From assembly GCA_913056395.1 (NCBI GenBank), contig CAJXMG010000007.1, positions 1 through 64,000 of the forward strand: a DNA stretch of 64,000 bases, written 5' to 3'. The position numbers were made by a program, and so were the translations under genes. The stretch is from an uncultured bacterium. GTDB taxonomy: Bacteria; Planctomycetota; UBA8108; UBA1146. Under the pieces are notes generated by a model. That model was not told where the DNA came from and ran no database searches. It worked only from the letters and a program-made list of their open reading frames with translations. Below are positions 25,321 through 39,635 of the stretch, in pieces (positions within the stretch are counted from its first letter, which is position 1; each line of letters begins with the position of its first letter).

Positions 25321-26465
25321 GGGATCCAGCTCCTGACTCTGTTGCGTGTTTCCTGATCCGCTTCGCAGATCACTTCCAGACTATCTGCTGGAACAGGCTC
25401 GTGTTCGTCGATGGCTCGTGCCACCAGATCATAGATGGTGAGAAATCCTGAGTCACCGGAAAGAAAGGCGTGCACCGCCACTTCATCCGCTGCATTGAAG
25501 ACGGTCCCCATCGTGGTTCCCGAATGCTTCAGTACCTCTCTGGCCAGTTCGATGGCCGGAAAGGTCTTGTGATCGACCGTTTCAAAGGTCAGTTCACCCC
25601 GCGAGACGAGATTGAGGGGCTGGAAGTTCCCGGGTGTGCGTTGAAGCAGATGCAATGCGTTGCGGATCGGAACTCTCATGTCGGGCTCACTGAGGTGGGC
25701 GATACTGCTGCCATCTTTGAACTCGACGATGGCGTGAATGACCGATTGGGGGTGAACGATGACATCGATTCCCTGATCCGGTTCGCCAAACAGTTCTACC
25801 GCCTCAATGAGTTCAAACGCCTTGTTGAACATCGTAGCACTGTCGATGCTGATTCGCGGTCCCATCTTCCATGTGGGATGAGCCAAAGCCTGTTCTGACG
25901 TGACGTCTGTCAGTCGGCTTCTGTCCCAGCCCCTGAAGGGCCCTCCGGATGCGGTCAGGGTGATTTTTGAAACGGTGGTTTCTTTGTGTCCATTCAGGCA
26001 CTGCTGGATGGCATTGTGCTCCGAGTCGACCGGAAGGATCTCGGCACCATTCTGTATCGCAGCAGATTTGAGCAAGGCTCCGGCGGTGACGAGGGATTCC
26101 TTGTTCGCAAGTGCGAGGTTTGATCCACATTGCAGAGCCTTGAGGCTGAACTCGAGTCCTGCGAATCCTGTGATTCCGTTCAGGACGAGGTCGACTTTCA
26201 ATTCTTCCAATGCCTCGTGAAGTGCTTCGCTTCCATGCTCGAAAGTATCCGGCTTGTCGCCGTCGCGGGGGGACAACACCAGGATTGCACGGGATTGCGG
26301 GTGTTGTTGCTGCTGCTGCTGCAGTTGTTCACTGTTGCTGCCGGCAGCGAGGATGCAGACTTCAAAAGCTTCAGGGTTTTCGGCGACGACCTGCAGTGCC
26401 TGTGTGCCGATGGAGCCGGTGCTTCCAAGGATGGCAAGGCGTGTGGGGGAGTGTGAGGTCGTCAT
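25317..26465 (-). CDS. dxr: 1-deoxy-D-xylulose-5-phosphate reductoisomerase
   Basis: LAILGSTGSIGTQAL, LANKESLVTAGALL, PVDSEHNAIQQCL, SGGPFRGWDRSRL. Confidence 0.96.
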   Translation of the reverse strand: MTTSHSPTRLAILGSTGSIGTQALQVVAENPEAFEVCILAAGSNSEQLQQQQQQHPQSRAILVLSPRDGDKPDTFEHGSEALHEALEELKVDLVLNGITGFAGLEFSLKALQCGSNLALANKESLVTAGALLKSAAIQNGAEILPVDSEHNAIQQCLNGHKETTVSKITLTASGGPFRGWDRSRLTDVTSEQALAHPTWKMGPRISIDSATMFNKAFELIEAVELFGEPDQGIDVIVHPQSVIHAIVEFKDGSSIAHLSEPDMRVPIRNALHLLQRTPGNFQPLNLVSRGELTFETVDHKTFPAIELAREVLKHSGTTMGTVFNAADEVAVHAFLSGDSGFLTIYDLVARAIDEHEPVPADSLEVICEADQETRNRVRSWIP

Positions 26466-26622
26466 CTTTTGTACCTGTTTTTCTGTGAAGGACAGGGTAC
26501 ACGAGGACCCGATATTTTGCAGGTCTGATTGTTCATGTGACCAGACGCTTCTTGATCCATGGGTGCGTCTCGGTTACCGATGGTTTTGTGACACCGCTGA
26601 TTCTCAAACGAAAGAGGGAAGC

Positions 26623-27456
26623 GTGCTCAGGGAGTTGTTCAGAATTCCGACACCTTTCGGCGAGTTTCCGGTCTTCGGTTACGGAGCGATGGTTTTACTC
26701 GGAGTCCTGTTCGGTGTTTTTCTTCTCAAGTTGGGTGCCCGTCGCAGGGGACTGGATGAAGAGCGAGTCACGGACCTGCCTGTATCTCTTGTTCTCTTTG
26801 GTCTTTTGGGTGGGCGTACATGGTATTGCATACAGTTTCGCCATGAAGTTTTTGCAGACGGAGACTGGACTGCAGTCTTTCGTTTATGGGAAGGCGGGCT
26901 GGTTCTTTACGGCGCCATTGCTGGAGGATTGCTCGGTTTTGTCTGGTTGCAAAGGCGTGAGCAATATGGAAACACCCGGGATTTGCTTGATCTCATCGCC
27001 CCTGCATTGGCGATCGGAATCGCATTTGGCCGCCTCGGATGCTTTCTGAACGGCTGTTGTTGGGGAGAGGTTTGTCCTCCGACTTACCCTTTTGCGGTCA
27101 GTTTTCCCCCGGGAAGTCCTCCCGCCCTGGCCTTTGGGGACGGAATTGGTGCCAGCCCACCCCTTCATCCGACACAAATTTATTCGACGATCCAGGGGGT
27201 TCTCCTTTGTGGCCTCCTTTGGTGGGTGGGCGGTCGCTGGGGGCACAGGCCGGGAAGAACATTCGCTCTTTTCCTGGGGCTCTATTCCATCGGAAGGTCC
27301 GTTATTGAGTCAATACGTGCCGATCATGGGGTTTTAGCCGGGGAGCTGACCGTTTCCCAGCAGGCTTCCCTGGTGGCTGCGGCGGTCGGAATTTGGCTCT
27401 GGATGGGGGCCCCGGAGAGGGAAAAGGGGACACCGGCAGGTTCCGAAAAGGTGTGA
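26623..27456 (+). CDS. lgt: Prolipoprotein diacylglyceryl transferase (GTG start proposed at 26623)
   Basis: FRIPTPFGEFPVFGYGAMVLLG; GRLGCFLNGCCWGEVCP; HPTQIYSTIQG. The ORF-track start at 26254 lies inside antisense dxr. Confidence 0.92.
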   Translation: MLRELFRIPTPFGEFPVFGYGAMVLLGVLFGVFLLKLGARRRGLDEERVTDLPVSLVLFGLLGGRTWYCIQFRHEVFADGDWTAVFRLWEGGLVLYGAIAGGLLGFVWLQRREQYGNTRDLLDLIAPALAIGIAFGRLGCFLNGCCWGEVCPPTYPFAVSFPPGSPPALAFGDGIGASPPLHPTQIYSTIQGVLLCGLLWWVGGRWGHRPGRTFALFLGLYSIGRSVIESIRADHGVLAGELTVSQQASLVAAAVGIWLWMGAPEREKGTPAGSEKV

Positions 27457-27513
27457 TTTCCCAAATCACCAATTGCATTGGATTTATATTTCCTGAAAAA
27501 TCGGAAATCCGTG

Positions 27514-27541
27514 TTGACGGAAGAGATTCTGTCTGTACGAT
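27514..27541 (+). promoter_or_regulatory. Candidate sigma70-type rRNA operon promoter
   Basis: TTGACG (27514-27519), 16-bp spacer, TACGAT (27536-27541), upstream of 16S. Confidence 0.5.
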
Positions 27542-27658
27542 TCTCGATCTGCTCGTGGTTTAACACTTGCGGATTCCCCCGGCATGATTTGCCCGCCGAG
27601 TCGCTTCGGTGAAACGAAGCGACCCCGGGTGCTGTCGGCTCCGCTTGAACTGCGAGAT

Positions 27659-27671
27659 TGTTCTTTGAAAA
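27659..27671 (+). promoter_or_regulatory. boxA-like antitermination element in the 16S leader
   Basis: TGTTCTTTGAAAA; GTTCTTTGAAAATT recurs before 23S. Confidence 0.65.
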
Positions 27672-27866
27672 TTTGGGCCCGTGACGCAAAGAAGGTCTGC
27701 GTTGCCCTCCCCGGGGCGACGCGACAATGACCTGAACTTTGTAGTTCGGTGAATAAATTTGACTAATAGCGACCCGGCATCACGCCTGGTGCAGCTCGTG
27801 GTCTTGGGGCATTTATGTCTCTGGCCAGGGGGCCGCCCATGTGGGTTGTCGGAGAATGCCAAAATT

Positions 27867-29407
<1,541 letters not shown>

Positions 29408-29533
29408 GATAACTTGGACCGTTGTGATGGGTGACCATCCTGCGGAACTTCTTGGGGACTTTCTTTATACGTTGCGGGCCCTTTTTTGAGATCCGGTGAC
29501 CATTCGGTTTGCCCGGAATCTGAGGATTTCCAG

Positions 29534-29607
29534 GGGCTTATAGCTCAGCTGGTTAGAGCGCATCCCTGATAAGGATGAGGTCGGTGGTTCGAGTCCACCT
29601 AAGCCCA
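29534..29607 (+). tRNA. tRNA-Ile(GAT)
   Basis: Acceptor GGGCTTA/TAAGCCC, anticodon loop CTGATAA, TTCGAGT T-loop. Confidence 0.95.
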
Positions 29608-29686
29608 TTCGCTCGATTTCCATGGATAACCCGGTGCACGGTCACGCCTTCATTGGTGTGCCAGGCTGAATCGTAACCTGTTTTGC

Positions 29687-29759
29687 GGGGATGTAGCTCA
29701 GCTGGGAGAGCACCTGCTTTGCAAGCAGGGGGTCAGGGGTTCGAGCCCCCTCATCTCCA
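29687..29759 (+). tRNA. tRNA-Ala(TGC)
   Basis: Acceptor GGGGATG/CATCTCC, anticodon TGC, TTCGAGC T-loop. Confidence 0.95.
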
Positions 29760-29765
29760 TTTCTC

Positions 29766-29779
29766 GTTCTTTGAAAATT
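29766..29779 (+). promoter_or_regulatory. boxA-like element in the 16S-23S spacer
   Basis: GTTCTTTGAAAATT, identical to the 16S-leader element. Confidence 0.65.
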
Positions 29780-29966
29780 CGGTGGTTGGTCATAATGTTA
29801 ACAAAGTTAATGTGAGCAATTTCAATTGCTCTGCAATTTTAGTCATTTTTCGAGAGCGCATGAAACTCTGGACTACTTGGATTGCTTGTTCTCCAAAGAT
29901 CACGGGCCCGGTTTTCGGCTTGCCGATTACTAGTCAATGATCCGCGGCGTGCATGTGAGAAATAGT

Positions 29967-32917
<2,951 letters not shown>

Positions 32918-33104
32918 CTATTTCTCATTTGCACGAACTGGGCATTCAGTTGTCTGGGGTAAGCATGTGCCTCGAAATGATGATTTGCAGAGTCGAGATT
33001 GATCATACACAGGTTAAATCCTGGCTTTGTGACATTGACCAGCCACCACTTTGAAATACTGCAGCGCAGTGAGTTCTTTTTGAGCTTTCTGAGTTGCCAG
33101 AGTT

Positions 33105-33215
<111 letters not shown>

Positions 33216-33228
33216 TTTTTAAAATACT

Positions 33229-33267
33229 CAGGCTGGTTCGTCTTTGACGATCCAGCCTGTTTTTTTA
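33229..33267 (+). terminator. rRNA operon terminator
   Basis: CAGGCTGG...CCAGCCTG stem extended by TCGTC/GACGA, then a T7 tract. Confidence 0.85.
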
Positions 33268-33292
33268 TGCCTATATGGATTCTGACGGATTC

Positions 33293-34060
33293 TTACTTCT
33301 TTTTGCGGTCGAGAAACTTCTGCATTCGCAGGTGTTTGTCTTCCGATTCAAAACAGATCGCCTGGCTGATGGACTCCATGAGGTCACTGCCGTGGGCACC
33401 GGCTTCTGGTGTTCCATTGATGACCATTTTGGCGAGCTGAACTGCACCCGGAGCATTTCTGGCGATCTTTTTGGCCCAATCACGGGTGGTCGCTTCCAGT
33501 TCTGAATCGTCGACAACGATATTGCTCAGACCGATTTGACACGCTTCTTCAGCGGAAATGATTTTTCCGGTAAAGATCAGTTCTCGGGCCTTGCCGACAC
33601 CGACGAGTCTTTCCAGCCGATGGCAACCTCCTGCGGCGGGAATGATGCCGAGTCCGACTTCCGGCTGTCCAAATTGAGCGGTTTCAGATGTGATTCTCAG
33701 GTCACAGGCCATCGCCAGCTCACATCCTCCACCGAGTGCATATCCCCGGACCATTGCCAGTGTCGGGCACGGAATCTCCGCCAAACGGCGAAAAAGGGTC
33801 TGGTTGACTCCCTGGAGAGCCTCTCGCGCCCCGCGTGCCTTCAACGCGGCCACGTCTGCCCCAGCCACAAAACTGTCTCCTGCGCCCCTCACGATCAGGC
33901 AACGGAGATCTTCCATTTGTTCCACTTCATGGAGCGTGTGATGGAGGGCCTGAATCATATCGCCGTCGAGGGCATTTTTCTTTTTAGGTCTATTGAGGAT
34001 CAGATGATAGACGTGGGCATGTTCAGGATCTGCTTCGAGCAGGATACGCTCTTCAGACAT
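33293..34060 (-). CDS. Enoyl-CoA hydratase/isomerase (crotonase) family
   Basis: GGGCELAMACD and FGQPEVGLGIIPAAGG retain both catalytic-Glu positions. Start MSEERILLEA. Confidence 0.9.
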   Translation of the reverse strand: MSEERILLEADPEHAHVYHLILNRPKKKNALDGDMIQALHHTLHEVEQMEDLRCLIVRGAGDSFVAGADVAALKARGAREALQGVNQTLFRRLAEIPCPTLAMVRGYALGGGCELAMACDLRITSETAQFGQPEVGLGIIPAAGGCHRLERLVGVGKARELIFTGKIISAEEACQIGLSNIVVDDSELEATTRDWAKKIARNAPGAVQLAKMVINGTPEAGAHGSDLMESISQAICFESEDKHLRMQKFLDRKKK

Positions 34061-34070
34061 GGTATCTCTT

Positions 34071-35114
34071 TCAGAATTGAAGGACGATTTTTCCCATTGA
34101 TTGGCGCGATTCCATTCTGTCATGGGCATCCGCCAGTTGTCTGAAAGGATAGACGCTGTCGATCAGGGGGACCAGTTCTCTCGATTCAAACGATTTCTGC
34201 AGTGTGGAGAGCAATGATCTGGATCCCATCGTCGAACCGATAATTTGCTGGTTCTTGAAGAAAAGCCTCTTGAGCTCAACGGGGACAAGGGATCCTGTTG
34301 TAGCTCCACAGGTAGTCAATCTCCCACCGACAGCCAATGCCAGCAGGCTCTGATTCCATGTGGCTTCACCGACATTCTCAAAGATCACATCCGCTCCTCT
34401 GCCGGAGGTCGTCTTTTTGACCTCTTTCCACCAGGATTCCTGATCGGGTTCGAGAACGTGATCCGCACCGAGTTCTCTGGCTTTTTGGCGTTTTTCTTCG
34501 GTGCTTCCAGTGGCGATCACCTGACAGCCCAGATTTTTTCCGATCTGGATCGCCATTGAGCCGACTCCACTGGTACCTGCAATAACCAGAAGCGTTTCTT
34601 CCGGTCGAAGTTGTGCTTTCTCTATCATCGATGCGCTGGTCAGTGTCGAGAGGGGAAAAGCTGCGGCTTCCTCCCAACTGACCGATTCCGGTTTTGGGAG
34701 GCATTGATCGGCTTGAACCCTGACGTATTCCGCACAGGTTCCATGGCAGGTTTCGCCCAGTATTCCGTAATTTTTGCACAGGGGGTCCCTGTCAGACTTA
34801 CAAAAAGAGCAGCCTCCGCAGGAAAACCCAGGTGAAAGCATGACCGATTGGTTCAATAACGAGGTGTCCACACCCGAGCCGACAGCGGTCACAATTCCTG
34901 CTCCATCACAACCTGGAGTCAATGGCAATGGGAATCGATGCCCCTCGACTCCGCGCCTGACCCACAGGTCCAGGTGGTTGAGTGCCATCGTTTTGAGTTG
35001 GACGACGACTTCACCGGAATCCGGTTCGGGAATCCGGGCCGATTCGAACTGAAGGGATTCTGTGCCCCCGTGTTCTTTGATGGTGACACGGGTCATTTTC
35101 TGGGCAAAGTTCAT
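34071..35114 (-). CDS. MDR zinc-binding dehydrogenase/quinone oxidoreductase-like
   Basis: TPGCDGAGIVTAVG, CGGCSFCKSDRDPLC, IAGTSGVGSMAIQIGK. Confidence 0.9.
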   Translation of the reverse strand: MNFAQKMTRVTIKEHGGTESLQFESARIPEPDSGEVVVQLKTMALNHLDLWVRRGVEGHRFPLPLTPGCDGAGIVTAVGSGVDTSLLNQSVMLSPGFSCGGCSFCKSDRDPLCKNYGILGETCHGTCAEYVRVQADQCLPKPESVSWEEAAAFPLSTLTSASMIEKAQLRPEETLLVIAGTSGVGSMAIQIGKNLGCQVIATGSTEEKRQKARELGADHVLEPDQESWWKEVKKTTSGRGADVIFENVGEATWNQSLLALAVGGRLTTCGATTGSLVPVELKRLFFKNQQIIGSTMGSRSLLSTLQKSFESRELVPLIDSVYPFRQLADAHDRMESRQSMGKIVLQF

Positions 35115-35139
35115 CGATTCCCTTGTCTGTCAGACTGCA

Positions 35140-35943
35140 TCAGAAAGCAAGATCCTCAGGACCGACAAGCCCCAGGCGATCGGCCCATTTCGGAGTTCTT
35201 TTTTCCAGGAAAGCTTCTACACCCTCACGGGAGTCAGGGTGATGAAGGATTCCTTCCAGGTAGTCCTTTTCCAGATCGGGGAGGTGTCGCGCCCATTGTT
35301 CGCGGGCCCTTCGATGAAACTGTCTTGCGGTAAACGCAAGGATGGCGGGGCTCATCGACTGGTAGGGTTTGAGTTCGTTCTCCAGAGCAGAGGCCATCTG
35401 TCCCGCTGGAACCAGTTGGTCGATGACTCCGGAGTGGGGGAATTCACTCGCTTCGCTGATTTCACCGGAGCACACCATACGCACTGCTGATCCACTGGAA
35501 GAGCGGGCAAGCATCTGGATCCAGCCTGCGGGAGGGAAGCAGCCCAATTTGATTTCGGGGAGTCCCAGCTTGGCGTTCTCGTCGACCAGAATCCGGTCGC
35601 AGGAGAGAGCCAACTCGAGTCCTCCTCCGAGACAGTGCCCTTCCACTGCAGCGATGGTGATAGCGTCCAGAGTCAGCATGGCATCGAGGCAGGAGTGGAA
35701 TTTGGGCAGCAATTGCGGCATTTTTTCAGGAGTGTGCTCTGCGATATCGGTTCCGCTGCAGAATTCACCTCCATCCCCCTGAATGACCACGATCCTGGCT
35801 ACATCGTCGTCGCGAATGCTGAGAATCGCCTCCAGTAATTCATCGCATTGATCGCAATCGAGGATATTCAAAGGAGCAGAATCCAGAATGATTCTGGCCA
35901 CTGCTATTCCAGCTTCATTTTCATTTCGGACATGTATCGGCAT
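35140..35943 (-). CDS. Crotonase-family protein; possibly cyclohexadienoyl-CoA hydratase-like
   Basis: FCSGTDIAEHTPEKMPQLLPKFH; HCLGGGLELALSCD; KLGLPEIKLGCFPPAGW. Start MPIHVRNEN. Confidence 0.82.
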   Translation of the reverse strand: MPIHVRNENEAGIAVARIILDSAPLNILDCDQCDELLEAILSIRDDDVARIVVIQGDGGEFCSGTDIAEHTPEKMPQLLPKFHSCLDAMLTLDAITIAAVEGHCLGGGLELALSCDRILVDENAKLGLPEIKLGCFPPAGWIQMLARSSSGSAVRMVCSGEISEASEFPHSGVIDQLVPAGQMASALENELKPYQSMSPAILAFTARQFHRRAREQWARHLPDLEKDYLEGILHHPDSREGVEAFLEKRTPKWADRLGLVGPEDLAF

Positions 35944-35953
35944 CGAAATCCTC

Positions 35954-36769
35954 TCAGCGTCCTTCGAACTCGGGAGACCGTTTTTCCCGGTTTGCGGCCA
36001 TTCCTTCTTTGGCGTCGTCACTCTGGAATAGCCGTTGTTGCAACTCTCTCTCCAGCGAGAGGCCATCCTGCAAACCGAGATCTGCTCCACCCTGAATGCT
36101 TCTCTTGATCAGGCCGACAGCAAGTCCTGCACTCTTGGGGGGAGCGAGTGATTGGGCATACTCCAGCACGGCTTCCCTGAAGCCCTCTTTGGGAAATGTT
36201 TTATGAACCAGGCCCTCTTTCTGAGCCTCATTCAACGAAATCATTTTGCCTTCGATGCACCACTCCATCGCAGCGGCTTTACCAAGAAGGCGAGAGAGTC
36301 TCTGGGTTCCACCCGTACCGGGGAGGACACCGAGATGGACTTCCGGTACTCCCATTTTCCCACTGTCCTCACAGGCGATACGAATGTCGCAGGCCAAAGC
36401 CACTTCCATTCCGCCACCGACGCAATGTCCTTCGATTTCTGCGATCACCAGCTTGGGGGTTTGTTCGAGGCGACTGATCGTCTCATTGGCGTGCAGGCAG
36501 AAGGAGTATTTCCAATCGGGAGTGACATCCTGAAGCATACTGATATCCGCACCGGCACAGAAAAACTTGCTGCCTTCGCTGCGAAGGATGATGACATGGG
36601 TTTCAGGATCGAACCGTGCTTCCAGAATCGCTTCATCTAGCAGTTTCATCAGTGGATAGGAATAGCAATTGGCCGGGGGCACGTCGATGGTCAGGATTCT
36701 GACCGCACCGGTCTTTTCGACATGAAGTCGGGGTTTGACTTCGGGATTCGATCCGGACTCTGCGTTCAT
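35954..36769 (-). CDS. Enoyl-CoA hydratase/isomerase family protein
   Basis: HCVGGGMEVALACDIR; MGVPEVHLGVLPGTGGTQRL. Start MNAESGSNPE. Confidence 0.9.
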   Translation of the reverse strand: MNAESGSNPEVKPRLHVEKTGAVRILTIDVPPANCYSYPLMKLLDEAILEARFDPETHVIILRSEGSKFFCAGADISMLQDVTPDWKYSFCLHANETISRLEQTPKLVIAEIEGHCVGGGMEVALACDIRIACEDSGKMGVPEVHLGVLPGTGGTQRLSRLLGKAAAMEWCIEGKMISLNEAQKEGLVHKTFPKEGFREAVLEYAQSLAPPKSAGLAVGLIKRSIQGGADLGLQDGLSLERELQQRLFQSDDAKEGMAANREKRSPEFEGR

Positions 36770-36948
36770 TGAAGTTCTCCAGCTGTTTTGAGAGGGCTTG
36801 TGAGTCGTTTCTGAAAGATTATTGGCACCCTGTCGTCGTTTTGGCAAGGGCCTGATCAACTCTGTGGCACCTCCGTCGATTGCGTTTTTTCCGGAAGGGG
36901 TCCGGTTAGCATGGTGGGGTTAATCTGGCTCTCGATGGGAGAAGGAAG

Positions 36949-37800
36949 ATGTCTGAAAACATCACAGTTATTGGTGCCGGAACGATGGGTGCGGGAATCG
37001 CTCAAGTTGCGGCAATACATGGTTATCGGACAACCCTTTGTGATGTTTCCGAAGAGCAATTGGCATCTGCGGTGGCAGCGATTGAGGCCAGTGTTGAAAA
37101 GGGCATCGCCAGAGGCAAGACCCCTGAAGAGGCACGCGAGAAGGTTCAATCGGGATTGACCACAGAAAGTGATCTTCAGCAGGCCTGTCAGGGTGCGACG
37201 GTTGTGATCGAAGCGGTGCCAGAGGACCTTGCGCTGAAGCAGTCGATTTTTCAGAAGGTGGAAGCGGTCATCGCGGATGATGCCCTTCTGGCCTCCAATA
37301 CCTCATCGATTCCGATCAGTAAACTGGCAGCGGATCTGAACTCACCCGATCGATTTATCGGCATGCACTTTTTCAACCCGGTACCGATTATGGCATTGAT
37401 CGAAGTAATTCGTGGAGAGTCTACTTCCGATGCTGCTATTGACCGGACTGTGGACCTTGCGCACCGTTTGTCCAAAGAGCCTATCGTGGTCAAGGATTCC
37501 CCCGGTTTCGCGACGAGCCGCCTGGGTTTGGTCATCGGTCTCGAGGCGATTCGCATGTTGGAAGACGGGGTCGCCAGTGCGGTAGAGATCGACAAGGCGA
37601 TGGAGTTGGGCTACCGACACCCCATGGGGCCCTTGAAACTGACCGATCTGGTTGGGCTCGACGTCCGTTTGGCGATCGCGGAAGTCCTCCATGAGCAAAT
37701 CGGAGAGCAGTTCCGCCCACCCCAGCTATTACGGGATATGGTGGAAAAAGGCCATTTGGGTAAAAAGACCGGTCAGGGATTTCATGACTGGACTGACTGA
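36949..37800 (+). CDS. 3-hydroxyacyl-CoA (3-hydroxybutyryl-CoA) dehydrogenase
   Basis: ITVIGAGTMGAGIAQVAA; SNTSSIPISKLA; RFIGMHFFNPVPIMALIEVIRG; GYRHPMGPLKLTDLVGLD. Confidence 0.94.
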   Translation: MSENITVIGAGTMGAGIAQVAAIHGYRTTLCDVSEEQLASAVAAIEASVEKGIARGKTPEEAREKVQSGLTTESDLQQACQGATVVIEAVPEDLALKQSIFQKVEAVIADDALLASNTSSIPISKLAADLNSPDRFIGMHFFNPVPIMALIEVIRGESTSDAAIDRTVDLAHRLSKEPIVVKDSPGFATSRLGLVIGLEAIRMLEDGVASAVEIDKAMELGYRHPMGPLKLTDLVGLDVRLAIAEVLHEQIGEQFRPPQLLRDMVEKGHLGKKTGQGFHDWTD

Positions 37801-37932
37801 TTCCAACCCCTGATTACCGACTGAAACCTCGACCATTGACCCCATGACCCCTCCCGGTAGAGTTTATGAGGTGAGGATTTGTGTGCGTTTTCCCCCGGAA
37901 ACGCCTCATTATTCATGCAAGGGAGTGGATTG

Positions 37933-39237
37933 ATGTCGAGAATTTCATGTCTTTTGGGCCTTCTTTGTGTCCTGTGGGTATCAGGAGTGACTGACGCGCA
38001 GGAAACGACGGTAACCCTTGGTGGGGGTTCCGGAGCCACTGGCGAAGTGATCACCAGTTCGGTGACTCTGGATTCGAGTGTGGTCGTTCAAGGCTGGTCT
38101 TTGGGGGTCTGTCACCCGGAAGCGGACTTGACCCTGTTGTCAGCAACAGACGGTGCCACCACGCAAACGGTCAACGGGGGATCCTCTCCCGACTTCAATG
38201 AAGTGAATATTACCACCGGCGGGGTGACTGTCGGTGTGGTGATCAGTTTTGTGGGAAGCAGCTCGCTTGATCCCGGGACCGGATATGACTTGCTGGCTTT
38301 GGAATATGAGCTGATCGGAGTTGCGGATGTTGCTCCGATTGATGCTGCTTTGGAGTTTTGCTCGACATTGGGTTCTCCTCCTGTGGAGAACGTGATCGTT
38401 TCAGGTGGTACCAGCCTCGTTCCTGTGCAAAACAACTCGGTGATACAAATTCTTCCGCCTCCCGATTTTTGTCTCGATCTGATTTGTACCGGTGGGGTTT
38501 CTGACTCGGTCATTACCTGGACCGAGTGCACTCCCTTCGACTACGTGCTTATTCATCGTGATGGAGAGTTGATCGCCATGAGCGATGGATCCTCATTCGA
38601 GTATGTGGATGAGAACCTGAATCCGGGATCCTATGTTTATTCATTGGTTGGAGTGGTGTTTACGGACTCTGACCCTGAGCCTAACATCGTGACCAATTTT
38701 TGCTCCACCGACATCATTCCGGTAACAGCCCAGGGGATTTCGCCTTTGACAGGTCATTACCTGGGTGGAGAGACGATCAGCGTCAATGGATCAGGATTCC
38801 TTGCCGCTCCTGACACGGTCGTATCGATCAACGGAATCCCCCTTGAGAACCAGACCATCGTCGATGACACGACCGTGACCGGTACCTTGCCTGCTTCTAC
38901 AGCGGGAGTGGGTCAGGTGGACGTGGAAGTCGTCAACTCACTGGGGTCTGCGTCCATCGATCTGGGGTTCACCTATGGGTTTATTCGTGGGGTCGTCAAT
39001 GGCGATGTCATTCTCGACATCGGTGACGCCATGTACATCGCCATGTATCTCTTTAATGGAGGTGCTGAGCCTGCATGTCTCGAGGCAGCAGAGGCGAATG
39101 GTGATGGGGTGATCGATATTGCGGATTCGATCTACGTGGTTGCCTATCTGTTCAGGAATGGGCCGTCTCCGGCAGCTCCCTTTCCCGCTGCTGGTCTCGA
39201 TGACGACCCCACCGGCGGATTTGGCTGTAATCCATGA
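37933..39237 (+). CDS. Secreted protein with an IPT/TIG-like domain and C-terminal dockerin-like EF-hand pair
   Basis: Signal peptide; ISPLTGHYLGGETISVNGSGF...V.INGIPL; C-term GDVILDIGDAMYIAMYLFNGG...EANGDGVIDIADSIYVVAYLFRNG. Confidence 0.75.
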   Translation: MSRISCLLGLLCVLWVSGVTDAQETTVTLGGGSGATGEVITSSVTLDSSVVVQGWSLGVCHPEADLTLLSATDGATTQTVNGGSSPDFNEVNITTGGVTVGVVISFVGSSSLDPGTGYDLLALEYELIGVADVAPIDAALEFCSTLGSPPVENVIVSGGTSLVPVQNNSVIQILPPPDFCLDLICTGGVSDSVITWTECTPFDYVLIHRDGELIAMSDGSSFEYVDENLNPGSYVYSLVGVVFTDSDPEPNIVTNFCSTDIIPVTAQGISPLTGHYLGGETISVNGSGFLAAPDTVVSINGIPLENQTIVDDTTVTGTLPASTAGVGQVDVEVVNSLGSASIDLGFTYGFIRGVVNGDVILDIGDAMYIAMYLFNGGAEPACLEAAEANGDGVIDIADSIYVVAYLFRNGPSPAAPFPAAGLDDDPTGGFGCNP

Positions 39238-39341
39238 TTATCGCCTGCCTGATTCGGTCCGATTGACCGATTCAGTCCTGTTCGGTATGCTTCTCAGTCC
39301 TTTAGAGACCTTCCGAACGGGAAGTGTCCCTGTGGTCAGAT

Positions 39342-39418
39342 CGGGGTGTGGCTCAGTTTGGTAGAGCGCCACGTTCGGGACGTGGAGGCCGGAGGTTCGA
39401 ATCCTCTCACCCCGACCA
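39342..39418 (+). tRNA. tRNA-Pro(CGG), CCA encoded
   Basis: Acceptor CGGGGTG/CACCCCG, anticodon loop TTCGGGA, T-loop TTCGAAT, terminal ACCA. Confidence 0.95.
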
Positions 39419-39635
39419 TTTTTTGTTAAATCTGTAGCCGTGCGGCTTGAGCTGCACGGCATTTTTTATGCTTGAAGTTGATTTATGAAGTTGAATGAAC
39501 TCTGGGGCGAATTGATGCCTCTACTCGGTGGGAAATCCCTTTTTTTTGTAAGTCATCTCTGATTTTATAGACCTTCACCTACCTGCTGGTACCGCGGCTG
39601 GGAACGATTCTCCTCATTGAAGAAACCGATGGGCA

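Noticed and set aside
26254-26622. N-terminal 123-aa extension of the Lgt ORF, with a poly-Cys tract
   Set aside because: Antisense of the dxr CAG repeat; Lgt homology begins at about 26623 (GTG).
39342-39418. tRNA-Pro as an integration site for an island
   Set aside because: No integrase, no duplicated tRNA 3' end seen nearby, and flanking genes look like ordinary chromosome.
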